From an uncultured Sulfolobales archaeon (lineage in GTDB: Archaea; Thermoproteota; Thermoprotei_A; Sulfolobales; NBVN01), in contig CALKCU010000036.1 in assembly GCA_938083005.1 (NCBI GenBank), positions 1 through 56,810 on the forward strand: a DNA stretch of 56,810 nt, given 5' to 3'. Numbering within the stretch: the stretch's first letter is position 1; the number at the start of each line of letters is the position of its first letter. Shown here one piece after another: positions 16,632 to 23,683 of this stretch. The notes under the pieces are model-generated. The model worked only from the letters and a program-made list of their open reading frames with translations, ran no database searches and was not told the DNA's origin. Made by a program: the position numbers and the translations under genes.

Positions 16632-18644
16632 TTGTCCCTGCCGAAGAAGTACGTCCTGGTGATAGCGGAGAAGCCTAGGGCTGCGGCTAAGATAGCTGAG
16701 GCGCTGGGAGCGAGTTCGAAGCTCAGGATCGGCGGGGTCCCGGTGTGGGTGGGAAAGCTCCGCGGCAGGGACATCGTAATAGCCCCCACCGCCGGACACC
16801 TCTTCACCCTCTACACGGACGAGAAGGGCTTCCCGGTGTTCAGCTACTCCTGGGGTCCTAGGTGGGTTTATGAGCCCGAGTCGAAACACCTCGCCAAGTT
16901 CTACGAGGTTCTCAGAAAGCTCTCCCTCAACGCCGAGTACTTCATCAACGCGTGCGACTACGACATCGAGGGCTCGGTCATAGGCTACAACATAATACGG
17001 TACCTTGGCGACGCCTCGAGGGCCGGCAGGGTAAAGTTCTCGGCACTGACCAGAGAGGAGATCCTGAGAGCGTTCGATAACCCGCAGCCTCTCGATTGGG
17101 GAAACATCGAGTCGGGGCTTGCGCGGCACATCCTCGACTGGATATGGGGGATCAACGTGAGCAGGGCCTTAACGAGCGTTTACCATAAGCTCTTCGGAAG
17201 GCACCCGGTTCTCAGCGCTGGGAGGGTTCAGTCGCCCACGCTGATAGAGCTGGTGAGGAGGTACGTGGAGAGGGCGACGTTCGTCCCCGTCCCGCTCTTC
17301 ACGGTCTCGGTGAAGGTGGAGCACGGCGGGAAGGAGTACGCGCTTACCAACCGCTTCGAGCCCTTCAGGAGGCGGGAGGACGCGGCAAGGCTCGCGAGGG
17401 CTCTGAGAGTGAGGAGAAGCCTGGTCGTGGGTAGTGCGGAGAAGAGAGTGGTCAGCCTGGAGCCGCCACCACCCTTCAACCTCACCGAGCTCCAGCTCGA
17501 GGCCGCCAGAGTCTTCGGCTACTCTCCGGCCAGGACCCTGGAGATAGCGGAGGAGCTCTACCTCAGGTCCCTGATCAGCTACCCGAGGACCAACTCGGAG
17601 AGGATACCGCCCACTATCGACAACGCCTGGATACTGCGGAGGCTCTCGGCCCTGCCCGAGCTCGGTGCTTACGCCTCGGAGCTTCTGAGGCGGGGCCTGT
17701 TAGTCCCGAGGGAGGGTCCGGGGGAGGATCCAGCGCACCCAGCTATACACCCGACCGGGTACCTACCAGCGGAGGAGCTCAGCCGGGAGGAGTCGAACGT
17801 ATACGAGCTCATAGTCAGGAGGTACCTAGCATCCTTTTACCCGAGCTCCAGGGTAGAGGAGATCGTCTACACCGTGGTGGAGCCGGGGACGAACGCGACT
17901 TTCAGGCTCACGGGCAGGAGAGTCTTGTCCCAGGAGTGGCTCAGGGTTTACCGCTACAGGAGAGTCGGCACCGTGGAGGTGCCGGTTCTGCGCCCCGGTG
18001 AGGAGGTGCCGGTATCTTCCGTCAGGGTGCTCAGGCTGTACACGCGCCCGCCACCGCTCTACACGAAGGCCTCTATCCTCAAGTGGATGGAGTCCGTTAA
18101 CATAGGGACCGAGGCTACTCGAGCCGAGATAATAGAGAAGCTCTTCGAGAGGGGTTACGTGAGGGGGAGCAGCATAAGCGTCACGAGCCTGGGCCTGGCG
18201 GTGGCGCGGGTACTGAGCACTCTGTTCAAGGAGATAACCGAGGTGGAACTTACCAGAGAGCTCGAGAGGGGGCTTCGAGAGATAGCGTTCGGCGGGGCTA
18301 AGAGGGAGGAGGTGATCGGGGAAGCGGTCTCGAGACTCCGCGCCAAGCTCGAGGACGTGAAGCGCGCGCTAAGCGATAGCGATGCGCTGGAGCTGAAGAG
18401 GAGGCTGGGCCTCTCAGTGGGGCGCTGCTGGGTGTGTGGGAGAGACTCCAGTGAAGAGGAGGATGGAATAATGCTCTGCCACCTCCACCTCAGGGCTTAC
18501 CAAAACCTCAAGGAGACCTACGCAGCCTGGAGAGAGGGGACCGGTGCGAGCTTCGAGGAGTACGCTGAGACGCTGTCCAGGCTTTCGGGTACCGGGAGGT
18601 TCGTAAGGGAGGTCTTAGCGTATCTGATGAAGAGCGTGAGGTAG
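16632..18644 (+). CDS. topA: DNA topoisomerase I (type IA)
   Basis: This type IA topoisomerase relaxes negative supercoils. The 670-residue protein has the TOPRIM domain (VLVIAEKPRAAAKIA; acidic motif CDYDIEGSVIGYN), SAGRVQSPTLIELV, and the active-site region LISYPRTNSERIP with the nucleophilic Tyr (about residue 320). A C-terminal CWVC/CHLH zinc-binding tail follows. TTG at 16632 is chosen because it starts directly before the first TOPRIM strand; the upstream open frame overlaps the protease gene. The last 127 bases are antisense to the signal peptidase gene. Confidence 0.95.
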   Translation: MSLPKKYVLVIAEKPRAAAKIAEALGASSKLRIGGVPVWVGKLRGRDIVIAPTAGHLFTLYTDEKGFPVFSYSWGPRWVYEPESKHLAKFYEVLRKLSLNAEYFINACDYDIEGSVIGYNIIRYLGDASRAGRVKFSALTREEILRAFDNPQPLDWGNIESGLARHILDWIWGINVSRALTSVYHKLFGRHPVLSAGRVQSPTLIELVRRYVERATFVPVPLFTVSVKVEHGGKEYALTNRFEPFRRREDAARLARALRVRRSLVVGSAEKRVVSLEPPPPFNLTELQLEAARVFGYSPARTLEIAEELYLRSLISYPRTNSERIPPTIDNAWILRRLSALPELGAYASELLRRGLLVPREGPGEDPAHPAIHPTGYLPAEELSREESNVYELIVRRYLASFYPSSRVEEIVYTVVEPGTNATFRLTGRRVLSQEWLRVYRYRRVGTVEVPVLRPGEEVPVSSVRVLRLYTRPPPLYTKASILKWMESVNIGTEATRAEIIEKLFERGYVRGSSISVTSLGLAVARVLSTLFKEITEVELTRELERGLREIAFGGAKREEVIGEAVSRLRAKLEDVKRALSDSDALELKRRLGLSVGRCWVCGRDSSEEEDGIMLCHLHLRAYQNLKETYAAWREGTGASFEEYAETLSRLSGTGRFVREVLAYLMKSVR

Positions 18645-19030
18645 CCGACTAGCGGGACCTTGATCGGGCTACCTCCCAGCTCCAGAACCTTCCCGAGCAC
18701 TGCCTGGAACTTCACCGGGGGGTCCGGTAGCCAGTTGTTGTCTCCCTTGGTGATAAGAGCGTCGCCCTCTATTCTGATGACCCTGTGTATTATCAGGGTC
18801 CCGCCCCGGCGGTAGACCACCACGTCGCCCACGGCTATGTCCTTCGGGGAGATCCTCTTGACGATTACGATCAAGTCCCCCGGCTGAAGTGTTGGCTCCA
18901 TAGACCGCCCCTCGACAACCGCGAGAGCTATGTAGTTGAGCAAGATCAGAGCGACTAGAGAGAGAACCGCTGCGGCAACCGCCACCTCCACAGCCGCGGC
19001 GATCGCTCTCCGGATCCGGGCAGCCCTCAC
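18518..19030 (-). CDS. Signal peptidase I, archaeal type
   Basis: This membrane peptidase removes signal peptides. The 170-residue protein has an N-terminal membrane anchor (about residues 10-36), the catalytic serine in VEGRSMEPTLQPGD, the conserved VGDVVVYRR and IIHRVIRI with the active-site His, then ITKGDNN and IKVPLVGYLTLF. It is thus the Ser-His, SPase/Sec11-like type. The GTG start abuts the stop of the zinc-ribbon gene, forming one operon. Its last ~42 codons run antisense to topA, which is unusual for two conserved genes. Confidence 0.92.
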   Translation of the reverse strand: MRAARIRRAIAAAVEVAVAAAVLSLVALILLNYIALAVVEGRSMEPTLQPGDLIVIVKRISPKDIAVGDVVVYRRGGTLIIHRVIRIEGDALITKGDNNWLPDPPVKFQAVLGKVLELGGSPIKVPLVGYLTLFIRYAKTSLTNLPVPESLDSVSAYSSKLAPVPSLQAA

Positions 19031-19354
19031 CTACCCTTCCCCGGACAGGATGTCGCTTATGTCTACCTCTATCACCTTCCCCCTGCCCTCCGGGGCTTCC
19101 CCCCTCTCTATCGATCTGCCTCTCCCTCCCTCTAGCTCTACATCGTGCTCTCCACCGACCCTTACCACACCGACCCTGCTCCTCCAGCCGTGCCCGCAGC
19201 TGGGGCACTTGAAGGAGCCCATTATCGTTATGGCGATCCTCCCCCTCGCGTCCGGAAGAGGTGAGGTCAGGTGCCAGGTCTTCAGGGGCTGGGTTTCGCG
19301 ACCGCACTTAGGGCATCTCACTCTCCTCCCCCCACTCTGCGTGGACGTAGCCAA
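19031..19354 (-). CDS. Zinc-ribbon protein with a Cren7-like core
   Basis: This 107-residue protein has a four-cysteine ribbon, CPKC near residue 14 and CPSC near residue 50. Between and after the pairs the pattern KTWHLTS ... GRI ... MGSFKCPSCGHGWR closely follows the chromatin protein Cren7 (K.W.L.P ... GR ... GLFKDPETGKYFR), which lacks the cysteines. About 50 charged, glycine-rich residues follow. I infer a nucleic-acid-binding role; the resemblance to Cren7 is from memory, not an alignment. TTG starts at 19354; the signal peptidase gene follows with no gap. Confidence 0.65.
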   Translation of the reverse strand: MATSTQSGGRRVRCPKCGRETQPLKTWHLTSPLPDARGRIAITIMGSFKCPSCGHGWRSRVGVVRVGGEHDVELEGGRGRSIERGEAPEGRGKVIEVDISDILSGEG

Positions 19355-19530
19355 AATATAGGACCCCCGGAGCTAGCCACGGCCGCTCACGCTTCTCGAG
19401 AGACACGCTACCTGGCTCTCCAAGGAGATCTCCGGTCACTTGAGAGAGCGCCGAGCCTCCTGAAAGCTCTCCCCGGCTATAGGGCTCAGGCGGTGAAGAT
19501 ATAGGCGGCGAGCACCGGTATCGCGTTGGA

Positions 19531-20232
19531 GTGCGAGCGGGGTTGAAGAGGGCCATAGCCCTGTACAGCGGCGGCAAGGACTCTCACTACTCTGTCCTCC
19601 ACTCCTATCGCCAGGGGGTAGCAGTGGAGGCTTTAGTAGTAGCCGCTCCGAGCAGAGAAGACTCCTGGCTCTTTCACTCGGTAAACGTCCCCTGGAGCAC
19701 GCTCCACGGGGAGGCGATGAGCCTCCCGGTCTACGTGGTCCCGGTGAGCGGGGTCAGGGACGTGGAGCTCGTTGAGCTCGGAAACCATCTGCGCCGGGCG
19801 CTCGAGAGGCACCAGCACGTGGACTACCTGGTGGTGGGCGCCGTCAAGTCCAGGTACCAGTTAGAGAAGTTCAAGGCCCTCTCGGAGGAGCTAGGTCTGA
19901 GGCTCTACGCCCCCCTGTGGGCCCTAGACGAGGTCGAGCTCCTGAGGATGGAGGTCGAGGAGCTGAGCTTCATCGTAACTGCCGTCCAGGCGTACTGCCT
20001 CGACCTGCGCATACTCGGGACCCTGTCGAGTCGAGAGCTGTTCAACCGCCTCCTCAAGGCCCGCGAGGAGTGCGGTGCGAGCCTCGTGGGTGAGGGAGGA
20101 GAGTACGAGACCTACGTCATCGGGTCTCCACTCTTCAGAGGCAGGGGCATAGCGATAAGCAGAGCGAGGATAGTCCTGCGCCCGAGGGAGTACTCTGGCT
20201 ACTTCATCATAGAGGACGCTAGGCTCGCCTGA
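19531..20232 (+). CDS. dph6: Diphthine-ammonia ligase (Dph6 family PP-loop ATPase)
   Basis: Dph6 catalyses the last, ATP-dependent amidation step of diphthamide synthesis on elongation factor 2. The 233-residue protein has the PP-loop ALYSGGKDSHYS near the N-terminus, VVGAVKSRYQ, YAPLWALD and the family-specific GEGGEYETYV (about residue 188). GTG at 19531 is one candidate; TTG at 19543 would give a start nearer the PP-loop. A gatatagg element about 30 bases upstream could be its TATA box. It converges on the LSm gene. Confidence 0.9.
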   Translation: MRAGLKRAIALYSGGKDSHYSVLHSYRQGVAVEALVVAAPSREDSWLFHSVNVPWSTLHGEAMSLPVYVVPVSGVRDVELVELGNHLRRALERHQHVDYLVVGAVKSRYQLEKFKALSEELGLRLYAPLWALDEVELLRMEVEELSFIVTAVQAYCLDLRILGTLSSRELFNRLLKAREECGASLVGEGGEYETYVIGSPLFRGRGIAISRARIVLRPREYSGYFIIEDARLA

Positions 20233-20348
20233 CGACCTCGGCTGCCGGCTCCGGGGTCGCGGGTCCGGTCAACCAGAGGACCCTTCTCTACTCCCTACCC
20301 GTAGTGCCGCCAGCTACCCCGAGCGCGGACCCCGATGAGGGTCGGAAC

Positions 20349-20766
20349 TCACTCCCCGAGCTCCTGGAACATTATGTAGGAGACGCTGGACTTAGGGATT
20401 ATAAGCGCTCTGTCGCCAACCCTGAGGCCGATCTCGTATCTAGACACCTTCGAGAGCTTTCCGGAGACTTTGGTGCCATTCTGGAAGACTACAGTGACTT
20501 CGGTCCCGGTCATTTCGGGCGTTATGATGACGTCCTCGAGCTCCTCGCTCGAGAAGCCGTGAATGTCCGTCTGAGACACCTCGACGTAGGCTATAGAGTG
20601 CCTAAAGACTACAGCAGGACCCTTCGGGGTCCTGATCCCTATCTCGTACCTAGAAACCTCGTCCACTACCCCCTCCAAGGGCTCCTCGGCGCCGAGGAGG
20701 TGCAGCCTTACCGCCTTCCCCTCGAACCTCTTGTCTAAGATGTTCTCCCGCGTCTTGACTCCCCAC
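20349..20766 (-). CDS. Tandem LSm/Hfq-like protein lacking an in-frame start codon
   Basis: Two Sm-like units are visible: RFEGKAVRLHLL ... EVSRYEIGI ... RHSIAYVEV, and VTVVFQNG ... KVSRYEIGL ... KSSVSYIMF. An RNA-binding role is inferred. Coding clearly extends upstream of the first in-frame start (TTG 20678), which would delete the first Sm strand: codons for KTRENILDKRFEGKAV are well formed. Yet between the in-frame stop at 20787-20789 and 20678 there is no ATG, GTG or TTG. A GTG at 20764-20766 lies about 26 bases after a TATA box, but one base out of frame (GTG GGG AGT C AAG ACG). The start is therefore unresolved. Confidence 0.7.
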
Positions 20767-20856
20767 CTAGGGTTTCTGGGAGCATCCTAATAAACGGTTC
20801 CCACCCTAGGGAGCAGAAGGGAGTGACGCACCATTAGGGGACGCTTTCACCCTAGA
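20764..20856. repeat. Cluster of CACC(C)TAGGG-like motifs around the LSm promoter
   Basis: Related motifs occur at 20764-20772 (cacctaggg), 20802-20811 (caccctaggg), 20829-20840 (caccattagggg) and 20848-20856 (caccctaga). They straddle the TATA box at 20788-20795. They could be operator sites for a DNA-binding regulator; no direct evidence. Confidence 0.35.
20788..20795 (-). promoter_or_regulatory. TATA box for the LSm-like gene
   Basis: Reading gtttatta on the minus strand, it is centred about 26 bases before the out-of-frame GTG at 20766. This is the same spacing as in clear leaderless genes of the window. Confidence 0.55.
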
Positions 20857-21112
20857 CTTCTACTTAGCAAGTCGCGGGGTCCGCCCGACGCGTTATGCTT
20901 GCGGAGGGTGGCTCCCGGTACGCGTAGCCCGGGGGAGCGAATGGATAGGGTTCGCGAAGTTGGTGTATTTTTAACCAGACTGACGGAACCCGGTGTGAGC
21001 ACTCCTCGAGGTTCTAAGCTCGGGAGTATTACCTCCTTTTAAAACCGCGGCATCCTTCAAAGCCGCCTCGTTGAGTTAAGCACCGGTATCGCAGAACGTT
21101 TGGGCGTTTAGA
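20857..21112 (+). other. Intergenic region with hairpin and TATA-like elements
   Basis: No gene is supported here. A TATA-like tatttttaac lies at 20965-20974. It is followed by a 9-bp hairpin with a bulge at 21001-21027 (ACTCC.CGAG / CTCGGGAGT) and a T-rich run cctcctttt, which together could be a short RNA with a terminator. A second element, cttttaaaac (21036-21045), precedes the 56-residue gene. Confidence 0.3.
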
Positions 21113-21283
21113 GTGCCAGTCAAGGTGGTCAAGGCCGGTCGGGGCAACGTGCTCTCGTACGTGACTGACATGACCCGCAAAGGGTTTAGATGCGTCGAGG
21201 TGAGTCCCGGAGAGTACAGATGTACGAAGAGGATAAACGAGATCCAGGACTATACCGTCATACTGCTCTCCTCCTCGAGCTGA
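21113..21283 (+). CDS. Small 56-residue protein of unknown function
   Basis: GTG at 21113 opens a 56-residue frame ending at TGA 21281-21283. The protein starts MPVKVVKAGRGNVL, has two cysteines in GFRCVEVSPGEYRC and ends VILLSSSS. Its codons use G/C at third positions like the neighbouring genes, and MPV-type starts after GTG are common here. A T-rich stretch follows the stop. I do not recognise the family; the C-x8-C pair could bind metal or form a disulfide. Confidence 0.55.
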   Translation: MPVKVVKAGRGNVLSYVTDMTRKGFRCVEVSPGEYRCTKRINEIQDYTVILLSSSS

Positions 21284-21585
21284 GCTTTTCTCTCCTAGCG
21301 GCACCTCACTCCCTCCGTCTCCATTAACGAAGCTAGCTTGTCCGCCGAGCCGTCGGCAGCGTGGTGTCCCGTCGAGGCCGATGTCGCGGACTCTCCCGGC
21401 TCACCTTTTCTTCGAGAGAGGATGAGGAAGAAACGTACGCGAGCATTAGATTTCTGCCCTCTGCTTGTCGTCACGTGTGATGCGGCTCAGAATCGAGCTG
21501 TCCGCCGGAGCTCTCTACGAAGACCACGCCGAGTCCGCAGGGGAATGCGCGAGACCGGTAAGAACCCTCCGGCAACGCGCGTTAG
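21284..21585 (+). other. Intergenic region, nothing definable
   Basis: These 302 bases between the small gene and the C/D sRNA hold no supported gene. A T-rich gcttttctctcc just after the stop at 21283 may be a terminator. A gtgtgatgc near 21477 resembles a C box but lacks properly spaced partners. Confidence 0.35.
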
Positions 21586-21641
21586 CGGCTCAGAGCTTTG
21601 GCCCCTCATCACGGGTCAGGAGCTAAAACTCATCACGGCCT
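21586..21641 (-). ncRNA. Box C/D guide RNA overlapping the KH-protein stop codon
   Basis: On the minus strand all four boxes are perfect: C GTGATGA (21636-21630), 10-base guide, D' CTGA (21619-21616), 3-base spacer, C' GTGATGA (21612-21606), 12-base guide GGGGCCAAAGCT, D CTGA (21593-21590). Flanking GGCC and GCC could form the terminal stem. Such RNAs guide 2'-O-methylation with fibrillarin, Nop5 and L7Ae. The C box contains the TGA stop codon (21635-21633) of the KH gene, so mature sRNA must be processed from, or made independently at, the end of that mRNA. Confidence 0.85.
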
Positions 21642-22241
21642 CTTCCACAGATCTACGGCCTCCCTCCTCTTTAGCTCTTTGAGCGCCCGGTCGAGGAACC
21701 TGTAGACGGTGGAGTGCTGGCGCCCCCGAGCCAGCATCTCCACGGCCTGCCTCACAAGCTCCGCCCTGTTGTAGTCGCCTATTATGGCCACGTAGTCCCG
21801 ACAGACACTGATATAGGTCCCGGACATCTCCTCTAGCACTAGCCTGGTCCTACCGCCCTCCCCTATGATCCTCCCCTTGATCCTCTGAAGGTGGTTCTCG
21901 CCGGACCCAGCGAAGTCCTTCAGGTCTATAACCATCAGGATCGCATCGTCGTCGTAGAGCCTCGAGGCCCTCTCATAGGAGAAGCAGTAGTCCACCGCCC
22001 TGACTATCTCCTGGCACTTTAGCAGGTTCGTGACCGGGGTGTAGGCGCTGGCGGGCTCTATGATCACCGACCCGTCTATCGAGTCTACCGTTATCTTAAC
22101 GCCTAACCGCGCCTCCATGTCCTTGACCACAGCGCCGCCCCTCCCTATTAGGACCCCTAACCTGTCCTCGCCAACCCTCAGGTATATCTTGGTGACGCCC
22201 GGCACCACTCTGCGCTCCGACATCGAACGCCTCCGCTCCAT
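21633..22241 (-). CDS. KH-domain RNA-binding protein (archaeal Dim2/Pno1-like)
   Basis: This 202-residue protein has two KH-type segments: VGEDRLGVLIGRGGAVVKDMEA (GxxG loop GRGG) and a second around LQRIKGRIIGEGGRTRLVLE (GEGG), followed by ISVCRDYVAIIG. This matches the archaeal KH protein related to eukaryotic Dim2/Pno1, which acts with Rio1 and Nob1 in small-subunit maturation. It is unlinked here from the aIF1A-Rio1 pair it often follows. ATG at 22241 is the likely start, with tattaattc upstream. A perfect C/D sRNA overlaps its stop codon. Confidence 0.88.
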   Translation of the reverse strand: MERRRSMSERRVVPGVTKIYLRVGEDRLGVLIGRGGAVVKDMEARLGVKITVDSIDGSVIIEPASAYTPVTNLLKCQEIVRAVDYCFSYERASRLYDDDAILMVIDLKDFAGSGENHLQRIKGRIIGEGGRTRLVLEEMSGTYISVCRDYVAIIGDYNRAELVRQAVEMLARGRQHSTVYRFLDRALKELKRREAVDLWKRP

Positions 22242-22299
22242 GCATTAAGCCCTGCGGAATTAATAGGAGCTTAGTCCGAGCGAAGCGCTCCCGGGACCT

Positions 22300-23499
22300 T
22301 TACCGCACGCCCGCCAGCTGCTCGCGCCCTTCGGGAAACTCGTAGCTTTTCAGACTCGTCGAGGCGATCGCCGTAGCCGCGAGTAGCATCGAGGCCGAGA
22401 GGGCGAACGGAGCGAGCGGGGATAGGGATCCGTAGAGGAACCCTCCCAGGTACGGTGCCGGTATGCTGGTAACGCTCCTGACAGCATTCACGGAGGCGAA
22501 GACCTCTCCCACGTTCTTGAACACCTTAACCACGTAGACGTTGTAGCTGGGTATCCAGAAGCTTATGCTAATACCGATGAATAGCATCGCCGCGGCAGAG
22601 TGAAGTGCGGCGGGGAGAGCGAGGAGAACCGCTGCCAGAGCCGCAGCAGCCTCGGAGAGGACTAGGGCCGACGAGCTCCCCACCCTGTCCACGAGCTTGC
22701 CAGCTAGCGGGGTCCCCACGGCCTCGATCACGTTCGAGAGGGAGATCAGGGCCCCCACTCCCACCTCGTCGTATCCGCGGCTCAGCAGATGCGCGCTGAG
22801 CATCGGGTACCAGAGGTACCACGCAGCTCTATCGAGCGATGCGAACAGGTATAGGAGGCCAAGCCTCCTGTCTGGTGAGAAGACTCTCCTGAACGAGTCG
22901 GCGAAGCTCGTCCTGCTGGGCTTCTCGACTCCTCCAGGCTCCGTAGAGAGGGCTAAGAACACGAGCGAGCCAGCCGCGGATACGGCGGCGAGGGCTAGGA
23001 AGGTCTCGGGATACCCGTAGCTCGCCACCATGAACCCACTTAGTGCTGGACCAACAGCTCTGGCTGCGGTAAACACGGACGTGGTCAGACCGACGACCGT
23101 CCCGAGCCTCCCCCTGTCTACTACCCTGGCCAGGAAGACCATCCTGGCCGGCTGGGCGAAGTGTATGGAGAGGTGGAAGAGAGAGTAACCGAGAGCCAGC
23201 GCAGCCATGCTCTCGGAGAAGGCGACGAGAGCCAGCGCCGCGCTTATCATGAGGCCAGTGATGGCCGTGATGACCCTACTGCTGTATACCTCTAGCATGT
23301 AGCCGACTGCTGGCGAGAAGAGCGCCCCGAGGACGTTCGAGAGGGTAACGGCGACGCCTATCTCTCCTAGGGAGTAGCCAAGCCTACTCATGTAGGCCGA
23401 GAACATAGCGCTGAAGCCGCTGGCCGCCAGACCCCTGAATACGTTGAACGCGGCGGTACTTACTACGTTCCTAGTCTCCTCAGACTGGTGGTCTATCAC
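22300..23499 (-). CDS. Major facilitator superfamily transporter
   Basis: This protein of about 399 residues has 12 predicted hydrophobic helices and the MFS inter-helix motif between helices 2 and 3 (PAVGYMLEVYSSRVIT). A second copy-like segment GKLVDRVGSSSALVLSE appears in the C-terminal half. The substrate is unknown; the closest feel is to drug or metabolite exporters. The open frame extends to 23565, but GTG at 23499 is preferred: it lies 26 bases after a ctttttat TATA box and gives MIDHQSEETRN directly before helix 1. Confidence 0.85.
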   Translation of the reverse strand: MIDHQSEETRNVVSTAAFNVFRGLAASGFSAMFSAYMSRLGYSLGEIGVAVTLSNVLGALFSPAVGYMLEVYSSRVITAITGLMISAALALVAFSESMAALALGYSLFHLSIHFAQPARMVFLARVVDRGRLGTVVGLTTSVFTAARAVGPALSGFMVASYGYPETFLALAAVSAAGSLVFLALSTEPGGVEKPSRTSFADSFRRVFSPDRRLGLLYLFASLDRAAWYLWYPMLSAHLLSRGYDEVGVGALISLSNVIEAVGTPLAGKLVDRVGSSSALVLSEAAAALAAVLLALPAALHSAAAMLFIGISISFWIPSYNVYVVKVFKNVGEVFASVNAVRSVTSIPAPYLGGFLYGSLSPLAPFALSASMLLAATAIASTSLKSYEFPEGREQLAGVR

Positions 23500-23520
23500 G
23501 AGTGTTGAGTACGCCACGTC

Positions 23521-23530
23521 CATAAAAAGC
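23521..23530 (-). promoter_or_regulatory. TATA box for the MFS gene
   Basis: Reading gctttttatg on the minus strand, it is centred about 26 bases before GTG 23499 and supports that start over in-frame codons further upstream. Confidence 0.5.
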
Positions 23531-23683
23531 TTAGAAGTAGCCGACCCACCTTTCGGAACGACCAAGAGCCCGCTCGCAGCCCCTCGACCGAGGACTATCA
23601 GGGTCCAGCGCGAGGCTTAGGTCGCCCTCGCATCGAGTCCCCCTCCTTTTAAGGTCGCTCACCGTTAGGGATGGGCGGTAGGG

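Noticed and set aside
20524-20574. Plus-strand C box ATGATGA and D box CTGA about 50 bases apart inside the LSm gene
   Set aside because: No D' or C' boxes lie between, and the stretch is antisense coding sequence; probably chance.
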